From Mucilaginibacter sp. KACC 22773 (lineage in GTDB: Bacteria; Bacteroidota; Bacteroidia; Sphingobacteriales; Sphingobacteriaceae), in assembly GCF_028736215.1 (NCBI RefSeq), contig NZ_CP117883.1, positions 1,984,001 through 2,048,000 of the forward strand: a stretch of 64,000 nt of DNA, given 5' to 3'. A program made the position numbers and the translations under genes. Positions 1 through 9,752 of this stretch are shown one piece after another. Numbering within the stretch: the first letter of the stretch is position 1; every line of letters starts with the position of its first letter. Under the pieces are notes generated by a model. That model was not told where the DNA came from. It saw nothing but the letters and a program-made list of their open reading frames with translations, and searched no databases.

Positions 1-2709
1 ACTTCAAAAAGCATCAGTGTTAATTTTCAACAGGCCGATATTGATCAGTTTGCCGGCGACCTTGAGGCTAAAACAGGTTACCGGTTTTATTACGACCGTA
101 CCCAGTTTGATAGCTTGAAAATAACGCTACAGGTAAATAACCAGCCGCTGGAAGAGGTGCTTAGGCAGGCTTTTCATAACTCTGCCTTTCAATATGCTAT
201 AGTTGCATCAAAAATGCAGGTTTTTTTAACCCTTGGTAAAGAGATCCGTACGCAGCCGGCCGAAGGTTATTTTAATGTAAAACCGGGGCAAAGCAAGCCG
301 GTTACGCCATCGCCTTTAATTGATTTTACAACGGCGCCCGTTAAAAAAACGGTAATTGAATCAACCATCGAAAACAAACTGTATGAGATTGGTATAAAAA
401 GCAACGAGTTAAAACCCGGCAAAGCAGCTTTATCAGGCTATGTAAAAAGTGCCAAATCGGGCGTGCCTATTGCAGGCGCAAGTATTTATGTAAGCAATAC
501 CAGCATTGGGGTTACAACAGACCAGTTTGGTTATTTTACACTGGCGCTGCCGCGCGGCAAACATTTGCTGATAGTTAAAGGGATAGGGATGAAAGATGCG
601 CGCCGACAAATTATGCTTTATACCGATGGTCAATTGAATATTGAACTTCAGGACCAGGTTACCACGTTAAAAGAAGTAAAAATATCGGCAGATAAAGTGG
701 CTAATGTACGCAGTACCGAAATGGCTGTAAGCAGGCTGGATATTAAAAGTATAAAACAGGTGCCCGCTGTTTTTGGCGAGGCCGATGTTTTGCGCATTGT
801 ATTAACCTTGCCCGGTGTACAAACTGTTGGCGAAGCCACAACCGGGTTTAACGTAAGAGGGGGCGCTGCGGATCAAAACCTGATACTGCTTGATGATAAA
901 ACGATTTATAACCCCGCCCATTTTTTTGGTTTCTTCTCGGCCTTTAACCCCGATATTGTAAAAGGGATTGAGTTGTACAAAAGTACCATCCCCGAAAAAT
1001 TTGGCGGGCGTTTATCATCGGTATTGGAAGTTACCGACCGTGAGGGCAATAAAAAGAACTTTACAGGTTCGGCAGGTATAGGCCTGCTTACCAGCAGGCT
1101 TAATGTTGAGGGGCCTATTGTGAAGGATAAAACGTCGTTCATTTTTGGCGGCCGTACCAGCTATTCAGATTGGTTATTAAAATTATTACCAGAGGAATAC
1201 AAACACAGCCATGCGTCGTTTTATGATTTTAACCTCGATTTAAGTCACCAGGTTAATAAGGATAATAACATTTATATTACTACCTATTTAAGCAACGACA
1301 ATTTCAGGTTAAACAGCGATACCACTTATAACTACAGCAACAAGAACGCCAACATTAAATGGAAGCATAATTTTAGCAGTAAGTTATATAGCTTGTTAAG
1401 CCTTGGTTACGATGGTTATAAATATGATATTGCCAGTACGGCAAACCCTGTTAATGCCTACAAACTTAAATTTGGCATTAACCAAACCAATTTTAAAGCC
1501 GATTTTACCTACTACCTTAACCGCAACAATACCCTTAATTTTGGTTTAAGTTCTATTTATTATAAGCTAAACCCGGGGAGCGAGACGCCTAATAGCTCAT
1601 CCTCGTTAATAATACCCGATAAGGTAGCGGATGAGCAGGCCCTGGAAAGCGCCTTATACCTGGGCGATAAAATTGATATTACGCCCGATTTTACTATCAG
1701 CGCAGGTATCAGGTATTCGCTGTTTAACTACCTTGGCGCGCAAACTGCACGTAATTATGCGCCCGGATTACCGCGTACCCCGCAGAACGTTGTTGATAGC
1801 ACCAACTATGGCGGCGGCAAAATAATAAAAACATATTCCCGACCCGAAATCAGGGTTTCTGCCCGTTACAATATCCAGGATGACTTGTCATTAAAGGCCG
1901 GTTATAATACGCTTGCGCAGTATATTCACCAGCTTTCAAACACCACGGCTATATCGCCGATTGATATTTACAAGCTGAGCGACCCCAACATCAAACCACA
2001 GTATGGCAGCCAGGTATCTTTTGGTATATTTAAAAACGCGCAACAAAACACCATCGAAACTTCGGTAGAGGTTTATTACAAACACATCGATAATTACCTG
2101 GATTATAAAAGCGGGGCAAAACTGGTAATGAGCCATGCCATTGAGCAGGAAGTTTTAAATACCCAGGGCAAGGCCTATGGTGTTGAGTTATCTGTTCGTA
2201 AAACTACCGGCAAGTTAAACGGCTGGGTTAATTATACTTACTCGCGCACATTTTTAAAGCAGGACGATGCCATTGCCGGCCAACTGATAAACGGCGGGGC
2301 ATACTACCCGGCCAATTACGATAAACCACACAGCTTTAATTTTACCGGTAATTACCGCATAACGCACCGTTACAGTGTTTCGCTGGATGTTACCTATAGT
2401 ACCGGCCGACCCATAACATTACCCATTGCCAAATATTATTCAAATGGAGCCGAGCGTGTATTTTACTCCGGACGGAACGAATACAGAATTCCGGACTATT
2501 TCAGGTCCGATTTTTCTATCAATATAGATGGTAACCATAAAATACACCAAACCTTCCATAATTCATGGACGGTAGGGGTGTACAATTTAACAGGAAGGCA
2601 AAATGCATATTCAACATTTTTTCAGCAACAGGGCGGGGTAATTAACTCGTACCAGCTATCCATTTTTGCCAGGCCGATACCGTTTATAAATTATAATATA
2701 AGGTTTTAA
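1..2709 (+). CDS. TonB-dependent receptor with STN and carboxypeptidase-regulatory-like domains (5' partial)
   Basis: Outer-membrane receptor that imports a ligand using TonB energy. The frame is open from base 1, so the true start and signal peptide lie outside the window; a TTG at 115 is not the start, because the STN (secretin/TonB short N-terminal) fold already begins in the first codons. The order is STN domain to about base 240, a linker, a carboxypeptidase-regulatory-like beta sandwich (about 430-660), a plug with the FNVRGG-type motif near 850, and a beta barrel ending in an aromatic residue (NYNIRF). An STN domain usually means signalling to a FecR anti-sigma factor, which would lie upstream outside the window. 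It is followed by a DUF4249 lipoprotein and an MG2-domain protein. The substrate cannot be told. Confidence 0.93.
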   Translation, partial: TSKSISVNFQQADIDQFAGDLEAKTGYRFYYDRTQFDSLKITLQVNNQPLEEVLRQAFHNSAFQYAIVASKMQVFLTLGKEIRTQPAEGYFNVKPGQSKPVTPSPLIDFTTAPVKKTVIESTIENKLYEIGIKSNELKPGKAALSGYVKSAKSGVPIAGASIYVSNTSIGVTTDQFGYFTLALPRGKHLLIVKGIGMKDARRQIMLYTDGQLNIELQDQVTTLKEVKISADKVANVRSTEMAVSRLDIKSIKQVPAVFGEADVLRIVLTLPGVQTVGEATTGFNVRGGAADQNLILLDDKTIYNPAHFFGFFSAFNPDIVKGIELYKSTIPEKFGGRLSSVLEVTDREGNKKNFTGSAGIGLLTSRLNVEGPIVKDKTSFIFGGRTSYSDWLLKLLPEEYKHSHASFYDFNLDLSHQVNKDNNIYITTYLSNDNFRLNSDTTYNYSNKNANIKWKHNFSSKLYSLLSLGYDGYKYDIASTANPVNAYKLKFGINQTNFKADFTYYLNRNNTLNFGLSSIYYKLNPGSETPNSSSSLIIPDKVADEQALESALYLGDKIDITPDFTISAGIRYSLFNYLGAQTARNYAPGLPRTPQNVVDSTNYGGGKIIKTYSRPEIRVSARYNIQDDLSLKAGYNTLAQYIHQLSNTTAISPIDIYKLSDPNIKPQYGSQVSFGIFKNAQQNTIETSVEVYYKHIDNYLDYKSGAKLVMSHAIEQEVLNTQGKAYGVELSVRKTTGKLNGWVNYTYSRTFLKQDDAIAGQLINGGAYYPANYDKPHSFNFTGNYRITHRYSVSLDVTYSTGRPITLPIAKYYSNGAERVFYSGRNEYRIPDYFRSDFSINIDGNHKIHQTFHNSWTVGVYNLTGRQNAYSTFFQQQGGVINSYQLSIFARPIPFINYNIRF

Positions 2710-2776
2710 TGTTGATGAGAAGGACAAATGACAGCGAGGTTGATTTATTTAACAATGCTATTGAGGGATTAATACG

Positions 2777-3961
2777 ATGAAAAGGATACTAAATATATTA
2801 TTAGTATTAATGGGAGCAACGGCTTGTAAAAAGCAAATCACCATTGCTCCCTCGGCCAAAGTAACCAGCTATTTGGTAGTTGATGGCAATATCGCATTGG
2901 GCGATTCAACCACCATAACATTACGCCGTACGGTAAACCTGGATAGTAACGCAAAAGCCAACCCCGAATTGGGGGCTGTAGTTACTGTTGAAAGCGCAGG
3001 CGGAGCAATTTACAAATTGATTGGTAAAGGTAACGGAACTTATGTGTCGGCGCCGTTAAACTTGTCTGCTGCCGAAAAATACAGCCTAAAAATCACCACG
3101 GTAAACGGTGGGAAATATGCTTCGGATTTTGTACCGGTAAAAAACTCGCCGACAATTGACAGTGTGAGGACTGCCATAACCAATGTTGGCTTGCAAATTG
3201 GGGTTGATACACATGATGCAACTAATAATAGCAAATATTACAGATGGGAATATACAGAAACCTACCAGATTCAAAGTGCGTTTGAATCATTAATTACAGT
3301 GGTTCAAAACCCAACGGCGCCCCCGCCCGATTTTCAGTATGTCCGGACTCCTGCACAAAAAATATATAATTGTTGGATAAGTGACACCTCCAACACTATA
3401 ATTACCACTACAACGGCCAAGCTTTCAGCTGATAAAGTAAGTAACGCACCACTGGCGTTGATTCTCGCTAACTCAGAAAAACTTAGATTCAGGTATAGCA
3501 TGCTTGTAAAACAGTATGCAATTACGTCTGATGCATATAACTATTTTGAGTTGCTGAAGAAAAATACAGAACAGATTGGCGGAATTTTTGACCCGCAACC
3601 ATCAGAGCTAACAGGCAATTTACATTGTATCAGCAACCCTAACGAGCCTGTTATCGGTTTTGTTACCGTAGGACAAGTAACCCAAAAACGAATTTTTGTT
3701 GATAAAACAAGCCTGCCGGCAAATTGGGTGGCCGAAACTCCTTACGGCAGCTGCCATTTAGATACATTGCTTTATGCCCGTAAGGTAACAAGCACCATTC
3801 CAAATATCCCTCCCATATATATTAATGAAGTATACAATCTTATTTATTCGGGTATAACATTATCGGTTGATTATGCGCCAGGAGGCTACACCGCATCAAC
3901 ACCTATTTGTGTTGATTGTACCTTGCGTGGCTCCAATAAAAAACCATCATTTTGGAAATAA
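2777..3961 (+). CDS. DUF4249 family lipoprotein
   Basis: Predicted outer-membrane-anchored lipoprotein of 394 residues. The N-terminus is a short hydrophobic stretch ending in a cysteine (MGATACKK), a lipobox-like signal. The body is rich in beta strand and starts with the VTSYLVVDGNI-type segment typical of DUF4249. This family is commonly encoded next to TonB-dependent receptors in Bacteroidota, as here: 67 bases after the receptor and overlapping the upstream region of the next gene. Its role is inferred to be an accessory of the receptor, perhaps surface capture of substrate. Conserved cysteines near the C-terminus (CVDC) are visible. No biochemical function is established for the family. 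Confidence 0.8.
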   Translation: MKRILNILLVLMGATACKKQITIAPSAKVTSYLVVDGNIALGDSTTITLRRTVNLDSNAKANPELGAVVTVESAGGAIYKLIGKGNGTYVSAPLNLSAAEKYSLKITTVNGGKYASDFVPVKNSPTIDSVRTAITNVGLQIGVDTHDATNNSKYYRWEYTETYQIQSAFESLITVVQNPTAPPPDFQYVRTPAQKIYNCWISDTSNTIITTTTAKLSADKVSNAPLALILANSEKLRFRYSMLVKQYAITSDAYNYFELLKKNTEQIGGIFDPQPSELTGNLHCISNPNEPVIGFVTVGQVTQKRIFVDKTSLPANWVAETPYGSCHLDTLLYARKVTSTIPNIPPIYINEVYNLIYSGITLSVDYAPGGYTASTPICVDCTLRGSNKKPSFWK

Positions 3962-3975
3962 AACAACACCAAACC

Positions 3976-6372
3976 ATGAAAAAAATTACCAGTATTTTTT
4001 TCGCAATAGCGATCATGTCGATAACCAGGTTGTTTGGGCAGGTATTACCCGAAGTGCAGGCCAATTTTAATGATTACACATCAAACGCGCTGCAGGAAAA
4101 GTTATTTGTACATACCGATAAAAACGGCTATACCGCGGGGGAAGTACTTTGGTTTAAAGTATATAATGTGGATGGTGTTTTTATAAAACCCCTTGGTTTA
4201 AGTAAGGTGGTTTATGTTGAAGTACTTGATGATAAGCAAACGCCGGTTTTACAAACAAAAATTGCCATGAAGGATGGCAGCGGTAACGGATCATTGTATA
4301 TCCCGGTAAATTTACCAACGGGTAACTTTGTATTGCGGGCTTATACCAGCTGGATGAAAAACTTTAGCCCCGATTATTATTATTCAAAAAAGGTGGTCAT
4401 TATAAACCCGCTGAAGATCCCGGAAAAGGCAGAAAAAGCCCAATTGGTCGCCTATGATATCCAGTTTTTTCCTGAAGGTGGCCACCTGGTTAGTGGTATG
4501 GAAAGTATAGTAGGGGTAAAAGCTGCCGATCAATTTGGTAAAGGCGTAAATTTTAGGGGGGCCATTGTTAATCAGAACAATGATACGGTAGCCAGGTTTG
4601 AGCCTTTGAAATTCGGAATCGGACGGTTTGTTTTTAAGCCTCAAATTAATGCCACCTACCGTGCCCTAATTAAAATTGAAGGGAAAGTAATACAAAAGGA
4701 TATGCCGGCCATAAGCGATAAAGGCTATGTAATGAGCTTAAAAGATAATGGCAGCGGCCAGCTTTCAGTTAGTGTTAATACAAACCTGCCTGATGGCAAC
4801 GTTTTTCTTTTTGCTCAAAGCCATCAGGTGGTTAAAGCAGTGCAATCATCTGCTGTAAACAACGGTATAGCCAATTTTATTGTAGATAAAGGCAGGCTTG
4901 GTGAGGGGATATCGCAGATAACAGTTTTTAGCGCCGATAAAAAGCCTGTTTGCGAACGCCTTTATTTTAAACGCCCAACAAAAAAACTATCTATCAGCGC
5001 CAGTGCAAGCGCTGCACAGTACGCTATACGTAAAAAAGCTGATGTTGCTTTAACTGCGCAAGGTGCCGATAAAAAGCCGGTTGCCGCCAGTCTGTCGGTA
5101 TCTGTTTACAGGATAGATTCGTTGCAACACAACCAACAGGAAGATATCCTGAGTTACTTATGGTTAAAATCGGATTTGAGGGGAGAGGTTGAATCGCCGG
5201 GGTATTATTTTAATGATCAAAACGCGGCAGTTACCCAGGCTGCAGACAACCTGATGCTTACCCAGGGCTGGCGAAGTTTTGCCTGGGACGATGTGTTAAA
5301 TAAAAAAACACCGGCTTTTAATTTTTTACCCGAGTTAAATGGCCCGGTTATTACTGCTACCCTGGTTAATAAATTGAATAACCAACCCGAAAAAGATATC
5401 CAGGCCTACCTGGGCATACCTGGTAAACATATCCAGCTATATGCCGCTAAAAGTGATGCACGTGGTAAACTGGTATTTAACATGCGTAACTTTTACGGGC
5501 CAAATGAAATTGTTGTTGAAACCAATACCGCTGTTGATACCAATTACCGGATAGATGTATTGACACCATTCTCTGACCAGTTTGCTAAAGCGGCAACGCC
5601 GCATTTTGACGTTACACCAGGCCTGCAAACAACTTTTGAAGATGCAGCATTAGCCATGCAGGTGCAAAATATCTACAACGGTGCAAAAATGAGGCAGTTC
5701 GTCGACTCGTATCCGGATACCACGGCATTTTATGGAACACCATATAAAACTTACCTGTTGGATAACTATACCCGCTTTACCACGATGGAGGAAGTAATGC
5801 GCGAATACATCAGGGAGGCAAACGTTTTTCATACCGGCAACCAATTTCATGTAAAAGTGGTTACCGGTATTGGCATAGGTTTCCTGGCCGATGATGACCC
5901 AATGATGCTGATAGATGGCGTACCTTTTTTTGATATGAATAAAGTATTTAAGGTTGATCCGCTCAAAATTCGTAAACTGGAGGATGTACCATATAACTAC
6001 TCGCTGGGGCCATCATATGAGCACGGGATATTTAGTTTTACCAGCTACAAAGGCGACCTTGGAGGTGCCGAAATAGATCCGCATGCTGTGGTACTCGATT
6101 ATGAAGGGTTGCAGCAGGAACGCCGGTTTTACTCGCCGGCCTATGATACCGAGGCGCAGGCTGCCAGCCACATGCCCGATTTCAGGAATGTACTTTACTG
6201 GTCACCATCTGTAAATACAGGTGCCGATGGTAAGCAACAATTGTCATTTTATACATCCGATCAACCCGGTACTTATGTTGGCGTAATACAAGGGATAACC
6301 CAAAGCGGCGAGGCGGGCAGCCAAACCTTTAGTTTTGAAGTGAAACCAAACTATTCATCACAGATAAAGTAA
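3976..6372 (+). CDS. MG2-domain protein with TonB plug-like segment
   Basis: Secreted or periplasmic protein of about 798 residues. The ATG at 3976 is chosen because it is followed directly by a signal peptide (MKKITSIFFAIAIMSI, cleavage near FGQ); an upstream in-frame ATG at 3952 would add eight polar residues in front of it. Residues about 40-130 form an alpha-2-macroglobulin MG2-like module (KLFVHTDKNGYTAGEVLWFK). The C-terminal third has a plug-like segment (MLIDGVPFFD) and a last macroglobulin-like strand set. Such proteins accompany receptors with DUF4249 partners in Bacteroidota and are often annotated as TonB-dependent receptor plug-domain proteins although they have no barrel. It is the third gene of the apparent operon and ends 20 bases before a convergent AraC regulator. 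Confidence 0.8.
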   Translation: MKKITSIFFAIAIMSITRLFGQVLPEVQANFNDYTSNALQEKLFVHTDKNGYTAGEVLWFKVYNVDGVFIKPLGLSKVVYVEVLDDKQTPVLQTKIAMKDGSGNGSLYIPVNLPTGNFVLRAYTSWMKNFSPDYYYSKKVVIINPLKIPEKAEKAQLVAYDIQFFPEGGHLVSGMESIVGVKAADQFGKGVNFRGAIVNQNNDTVARFEPLKFGIGRFVFKPQINATYRALIKIEGKVIQKDMPAISDKGYVMSLKDNGSGQLSVSVNTNLPDGNVFLFAQSHQVVKAVQSSAVNNGIANFIVDKGRLGEGISQITVFSADKKPVCERLYFKRPTKKLSISASASAAQYAIRKKADVALTAQGADKKPVAASLSVSVYRIDSLQHNQQEDILSYLWLKSDLRGEVESPGYYFNDQNAAVTQAADNLMLTQGWRSFAWDDVLNKKTPAFNFLPELNGPVITATLVNKLNNQPEKDIQAYLGIPGKHIQLYAAKSDARGKLVFNMRNFYGPNEIVVETNTAVDTNYRIDVLTPFSDQFAKAATPHFDVTPGLQTTFEDAALAMQVQNIYNGAKMRQFVDSYPDTTAFYGTPYKTYLLDNYTRFTTMEEVMREYIREANVFHTGNQFHVKVVTGIGIGFLADDDPMMLIDGVPFFDMNKVFKVDPLKIRKLEDVPYNYSLGPSYEHGIFSFTSYKGDLGGAEIDPHAVVLDYEGLQQERRFYSPAYDTEAQAASHMPDFRNVLYWSPSVNTGADGKQQLSFYTSDQPGTYVGVIQGITQSGEAGSQTFSFEVKPNYSSQIK

Positions 6373-6392
6373 GAAGATTTCAGGGCTGGTTG

Positions 6393-7196
6393 CTACCCCG
6401 TAGGCGCCTTGCCAAACTTTTTCTTGAAAGAATGCGAGAAGTGAGAGAGGCTTTCAAAACCCAGGTCGAGGTAAATGGCGGATGGTCTTTTGTTTTTGGT
6501 TTCTATAAGATGGCGGGCTTCCGTCAGCCTTTTTTCTTGCAGCCAGTGCCTGGGCGCCATGCCGAATGTTTTTTGGAAGTCGCGCTTAAATCCGGCAAGG
6601 CTTCGCCCCGTGAGTTGCGCAAATTTTTCAACGGGGAGATTGAAATGAAAATTGCGAAGCATGAATTTTTCCAGGTCAATCTTATACGGTTCGGAGAAGT
6701 CGAACAGAAAGTTCCTGAGTTCGGGCATAATATGCAGCAGCAGCTTTACACCCTCATTTACTTTTAAAATACCCAGGTCAGTCGTCAGTTTTTCTGCCGG
6801 ATTACGTACATAAGGTATTACAGACTGAAAATAACCTTGCAGAAAATCGTTTGCGGGAATAAGAATATTGGGAGGGCCAGTGTATTTATGCTGTATATCT
6901 ATATGCTCGTCCAGCGCTATTTTCCTGAGCAAGTCTTCCTGCAACGAAATCACGATGGTTTCGTAATCCTCATCAGGTAGAGGCGTTTTGGTGATCTGGC
7001 CCAGTTGATTTTTGCCTATCAGCAACATCTCGCCCCTCTTCATCGAAATTTTTTGGCCCGAGGTTTCTAAAGTAAACTGGCCGGAAACCTGCAATACCAG
7101 GGTATGATGCGACATAAAACCCACCCTATGCTTTTGCCGGGTAGAGAGATAGGAATAAAATATTACTCCTGGTATTATTTCGGTTGGATTTGTCAC
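6393..7196 (-). CDS. AraC family transcriptional regulator
   Basis: Cytoplasmic DNA-binding regulator of 267 residues. The N-terminal half resembles a cupin-like ligand domain, as in exsA-type regulators. The C-terminal 100 residues carry the two helix-turn-helix motifs of AraC/XylS proteins, with the signature around FQKTFGMAPRHWLQEKRL and LGFESLSHFSHSFKKKFG. The start is GTG at 7194-7196; the first internal ATG would remove about 27 residues. It lies downstream of an aldo/keto reductase gene on the same strand, with a 27-bp inverted repeat between them, so it may be a partner or regulator of that gene. The effector is unknown. Confidence 0.9.
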   Translation of the reverse strand: MTNPTEIIPGVIFYSYLSTRQKHRVGFMSHHTLVLQVSGQFTLETSGQKISMKRGEMLLIGKNQLGQITKTPLPDEDYETIVISLQEDLLRKIALDEHIDIQHKYTGPPNILIPANDFLQGYFQSVIPYVRNPAEKLTTDLGILKVNEGVKLLLHIMPELRNFLFDFSEPYKIDLEKFMLRNFHFNLPVEKFAQLTGRSLAGFKRDFQKTFGMAPRHWLQEKRLTEARHLIETKNKRPSAIYLDLGFESLSHFSHSFKKKFGKAPTG

Positions 7197-7263
7197 GACG
7201 TAAAGATATAAAACAAGCGGGGCTTATGGCCAAAGCGCAGCAAGCAAAAAATAAAGGGGAAAT

Positions 7264-7344
7264 AATATCCAACACTGAATGTCGAATATCCAACACTGAA
7301 GTTTTTCCTCATTATTCGATATTCGACATTCAGTGTTCGATATT
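7264..7344. repeat. 27-bp inverted repeat built of heptamer-like units
   Basis: The left arm at 7264-7290 and the right arm at 7318-7344 are reverse complements with one mismatch, separated by 27 bases. Each arm reads as 7-base units (ATCCAAC, ACTGAAT, GTCGAAT; and TTCGATA, TTCGACA, TTCAGTG). It sits between the aldo/keto reductase and the AraC gene and could form a long hairpin in RNA, acting as an attenuator or mRNA-stabilising structure. Confidence 0.85.
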
Positions 7345-7380
7345 TCAATCTTCCATTTTAACTAATTGCACAGCAAAACC

Positions 7381-8352
7381 TTATCGCTGCAGATACGTGC
7401 CTCCAAGTATAGCACCAGGAGCAAATTGCGTGTTAAGTGTATTCATCTCGCCGGGGGTAAATTCAATCTCCATAGCCTGGATATTCTCCGGCAGGCGGGT
7501 CCTGCGGCTCATGCTTACCAATGGCATAATGTCATCACCCTGCGCATTCACCCAGGCTATCGCCAGTTGGGTAGGAGTGGCCCCTTTTTCCCTGGCCATT
7601 GTTTTCAATACCTCTACCTTCTCCAGGTTTTTTACCAGATTATCGCCCTGGAAACGCGAGAAGTGGCTGTGATAATCATTGGCCGCCAGCGGTGCCTTCA
7701 TGTCACCGGTAAGCAGGCCTTCGGCGGTGTTGGCAAAGGCCACTACGCCAATACCCAGTTCTTTCGCTGTAGGTAGCAAGTCGGTTTCTATCTGGCGGTC
7801 TGCTAATGAATAACCTATTTCCAGCGCCGTTACAGGGTGTACGCTATGGGCCTTACGCAGCTGATCGGCAGTTATTTCAGAAACGCCAAGGTAACGTACC
7901 TTTCCTTCTTTAATCATATCGGCAACAGTGCCAATCACATCCTCTATCGGAACGCTGTTATCAAGCCTGCAGGGCTGATACAGGTCAATGGTATCTATCC
8001 CCAAACGCACCAGCGAATAGTTGATGAAGTTTTTGATGGCTGCGGGACGCAAATCCAACCCTATCCATTGGCCGTTATAGAAAATAGCGCCAAATTTAAC
8101 GCTGATGAATGCGTCGTCCCTTCGGCCTTTGATGGCTTTGCCTACCAGCAGCTCGTTATGGCCACTTCCATAAAAATCGCCTGTATTCAGGAAATTAATC
8201 CCGTTATCTAATGCCGCCTGAATGGTTGCAATACTCTCACTTTCGTCATTCACCGGTCCGCCCCAAACCGACGACATGCGCATGCAGCCTAATCCGAGTT
8301 TAGAAACCAATGGCCCATTGTTGCCAAGGTTTATTTTTGTTATGTTTTTCAT
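7381..8352 (-). CDS. Aldo/keto reductase
   Basis: NADPH-dependent oxidoreductase of the aldo/keto reductase superfamily, 323 residues, full length, cytoplasmic. The family start GLGCMRMSSVWGG, the catalytic Asp/Tyr segment (NTGDFYGSGHNE), the active-site lysine in SVKFG and the C-terminal cofactor region (MSRRTRLPENIQAM) can all be seen. The position that holds the catalytic histidine in most members (YYQHRVD) reads YQPCRLD here, so the usual tetrad is incomplete. It is transcribed towards the AraC gene and is probably co-regulated with it. The substrate is unknown. Confidence 0.92.
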   Translation of the reverse strand: MKNITKINLGNNGPLVSKLGLGCMRMSSVWGGPVNDESESIATIQAALDNGINFLNTGDFYGSGHNELLVGKAIKGRRDDAFISVKFGAIFYNGQWIGLDLRPAAIKNFINYSLVRLGIDTIDLYQPCRLDNSVPIEDVIGTVADMIKEGKVRYLGVSEITADQLRKAHSVHPVTALEIGYSLADRQIETDLLPTAKELGIGVVAFANTAEGLLTGDMKAPLAANDYHSHFSRFQGDNLVKNLEKVEVLKTMAREKGATPTQLAIAWVNAQGDDIMPLVSMSRRTRLPENIQAMEIEFTPGEMNTLNTQFAPGAILGGTYLQR

Positions 8353-8539
8353 AGCTGATATTTATCTTTTAACGATACAAAGATCAGCTTTATACCCTAT
8401 GCCCGGTGTCTTTTACGGCTCAATTTACTTGTCTGTGTGGCTCAATTACCCGAGGTGTTTATTTTACTGACTTAGCCAGGACATAGTGCCGCAAGCTTGG
8501 TTGCTGGTTTTATCGGGTAACTTATGCGTATAAAGACCT

Positions 8540-8989
8540 TCAGTAAACTCCGTTATAAAAACTCTTTTTAAACCTTACCTGCATAATGGCATGCATCAGC
8601 AGTTGAATGCCGATATAAAAAAAGCCAAACATCCACCAGCGGCCCATCTGCACTGTTCTGGCCGAAAATAAATCAGCAATTAAATTTGCTGCGAAAAATA
8701 GGGGCATAGCACATAAAAACCAGTAAACAATTCTTATAAAATACAGCGATAGCATATTTTGGGGTAAGTAGAATTTTATGCGGTTGATGAATAACAATTC
8801 CAGCCAGTGCCCGCAAAAAACAATACAAAACACTACCGACCAAATCATTTCAAACAACACAAGTTTGCTTTTTCCGCCGGATGGAAATACGTGAACCCAA
8901 TATAAAATGGCAGCAATTATTGTTGTAGTAATAATTGTGCGGATAACTGTGTGAACAAATGACTCTGTATTTTTTTCAGAATTTCCCAT
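8540..8989 (-). CDS. Small integral membrane protein
   Basis: A 149-residue protein that I do not recognise. It has about four hydrophobic segments (around residues 15-32, 45-65, 80-108 and 115-135) and a short polar N-terminus, so an inner-membrane location is likely. No catalytic motif is visible. It stands alone between the aldo/keto reductase (divergent from that gene's promoter side) and a DUF1801 gene on the other strand. The ATG is preceded by a normal-looking AT-rich leader. Confidence 0.65.
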   Translation of the reverse strand: MGNSEKNTESFVHTVIRTIITTTIIAAILYWVHVFPSGGKSKLVLFEMIWSVVFCIVFCGHWLELLFINRIKFYLPQNMLSLYFIRIVYWFLCAMPLFFAANLIADLFSARTVQMGRWWMFGFFYIGIQLLMHAIMQVRFKKSFYNGVY

Positions 8990-9265
8990 CTGTTAAGCTT
9001 AGCTTTGGTTTATAGCGATCTGATATAAATCTGTTAACGCAATTTAAGCTATTTTACCTTTTTAGTCTGCCTGAATAAACGAAAGTTTTTTAAAAATATA
9101 AGGCTTGCAGGCTGGTGGTTTTACCAGCTTGAAATTTGGATGGTGGATCAAAGCAAAGAACAAGGCACTTTCGAAAAAACGTAAAAGAGGCGAATTGCTG
9201 AATGACCAAAAACAAAGTGAGTCTTTGAAAAATAGGATTAATTAACCCATAATTCAATATTTAAT

Positions 9266-9697
9266 ATGAACGTACAAGAAGAAATCAAAACGTACATCGC
9301 CGGCCAGCCCGAACCCAAACGTGTTGAAATGCAGGAGTTGCATGAGTTTATACTACGAGTATTACCAGGATGCAAAATATGGTTTCTTGATGGTAAAGAC
9401 AGTGAAAATAAAACGGTTTCAAATCCTAATATAGGATACGGATCTTACACTATTAAATATGCCGATGGCAAAACCAGGGAGCTTTATCAGATTGGGTTGA
9501 GCGCAAACACAACCGGAATATCTGTTTACATCCTCGGCATTAAGGATAAAACATACTTAGCACAAACGTTTGGAAAAACATTGGGCAAGGCCAGCGTAAC
9601 CGGTTATTGTATTAAGTTTAAAACAGTAAAAAATATAAACCTTGATGTACTTGCAGCTGCAATTCAATATGGCGTTGCAGCTACAAGTGAAAGTTAA
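9266..9697 (+). CDS. DUF1801 domain protein
   Basis: A small cytoplasmic protein of 143 residues of the DUF1801 (YdhG-like) fold. The family pattern is visible in the N-terminal helices (QEEIKTYIAGQPEPKRVEMQEL), a central segment GYGSYTIKYADGK, and the C-terminal KTLGKASVTGYCIKFKTVKN. Members are small and widespread, and no reaction is firmly assigned. It appears monocistronic, with 265 bases free of genes upstream, and converges with an NTF2-like gene. Confidence 0.8.
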   Translation: MNVQEEIKTYIAGQPEPKRVEMQELHEFILRVLPGCKIWFLDGKDSENKTVSNPNIGYGSYTIKYADGKTRELYQIGLSANTTGISVYILGIKDKTYLAQTFGKTLGKASVTGYCIKFKTVKNINLDVLAAAIQYGVAATSES

Positions 9698-9752
9698 ATT
9701 TTAAATCGGGGTATTACCAGCAAGTTTGATGCTTTGGTATCCCGGCTGGAAT

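Noticed and set aside
8222..8470. 82-codon plus-strand frame over the start of the aldo/keto reductase
   Set aside because: Mostly antisense to a clear enzyme gene and without coding features.
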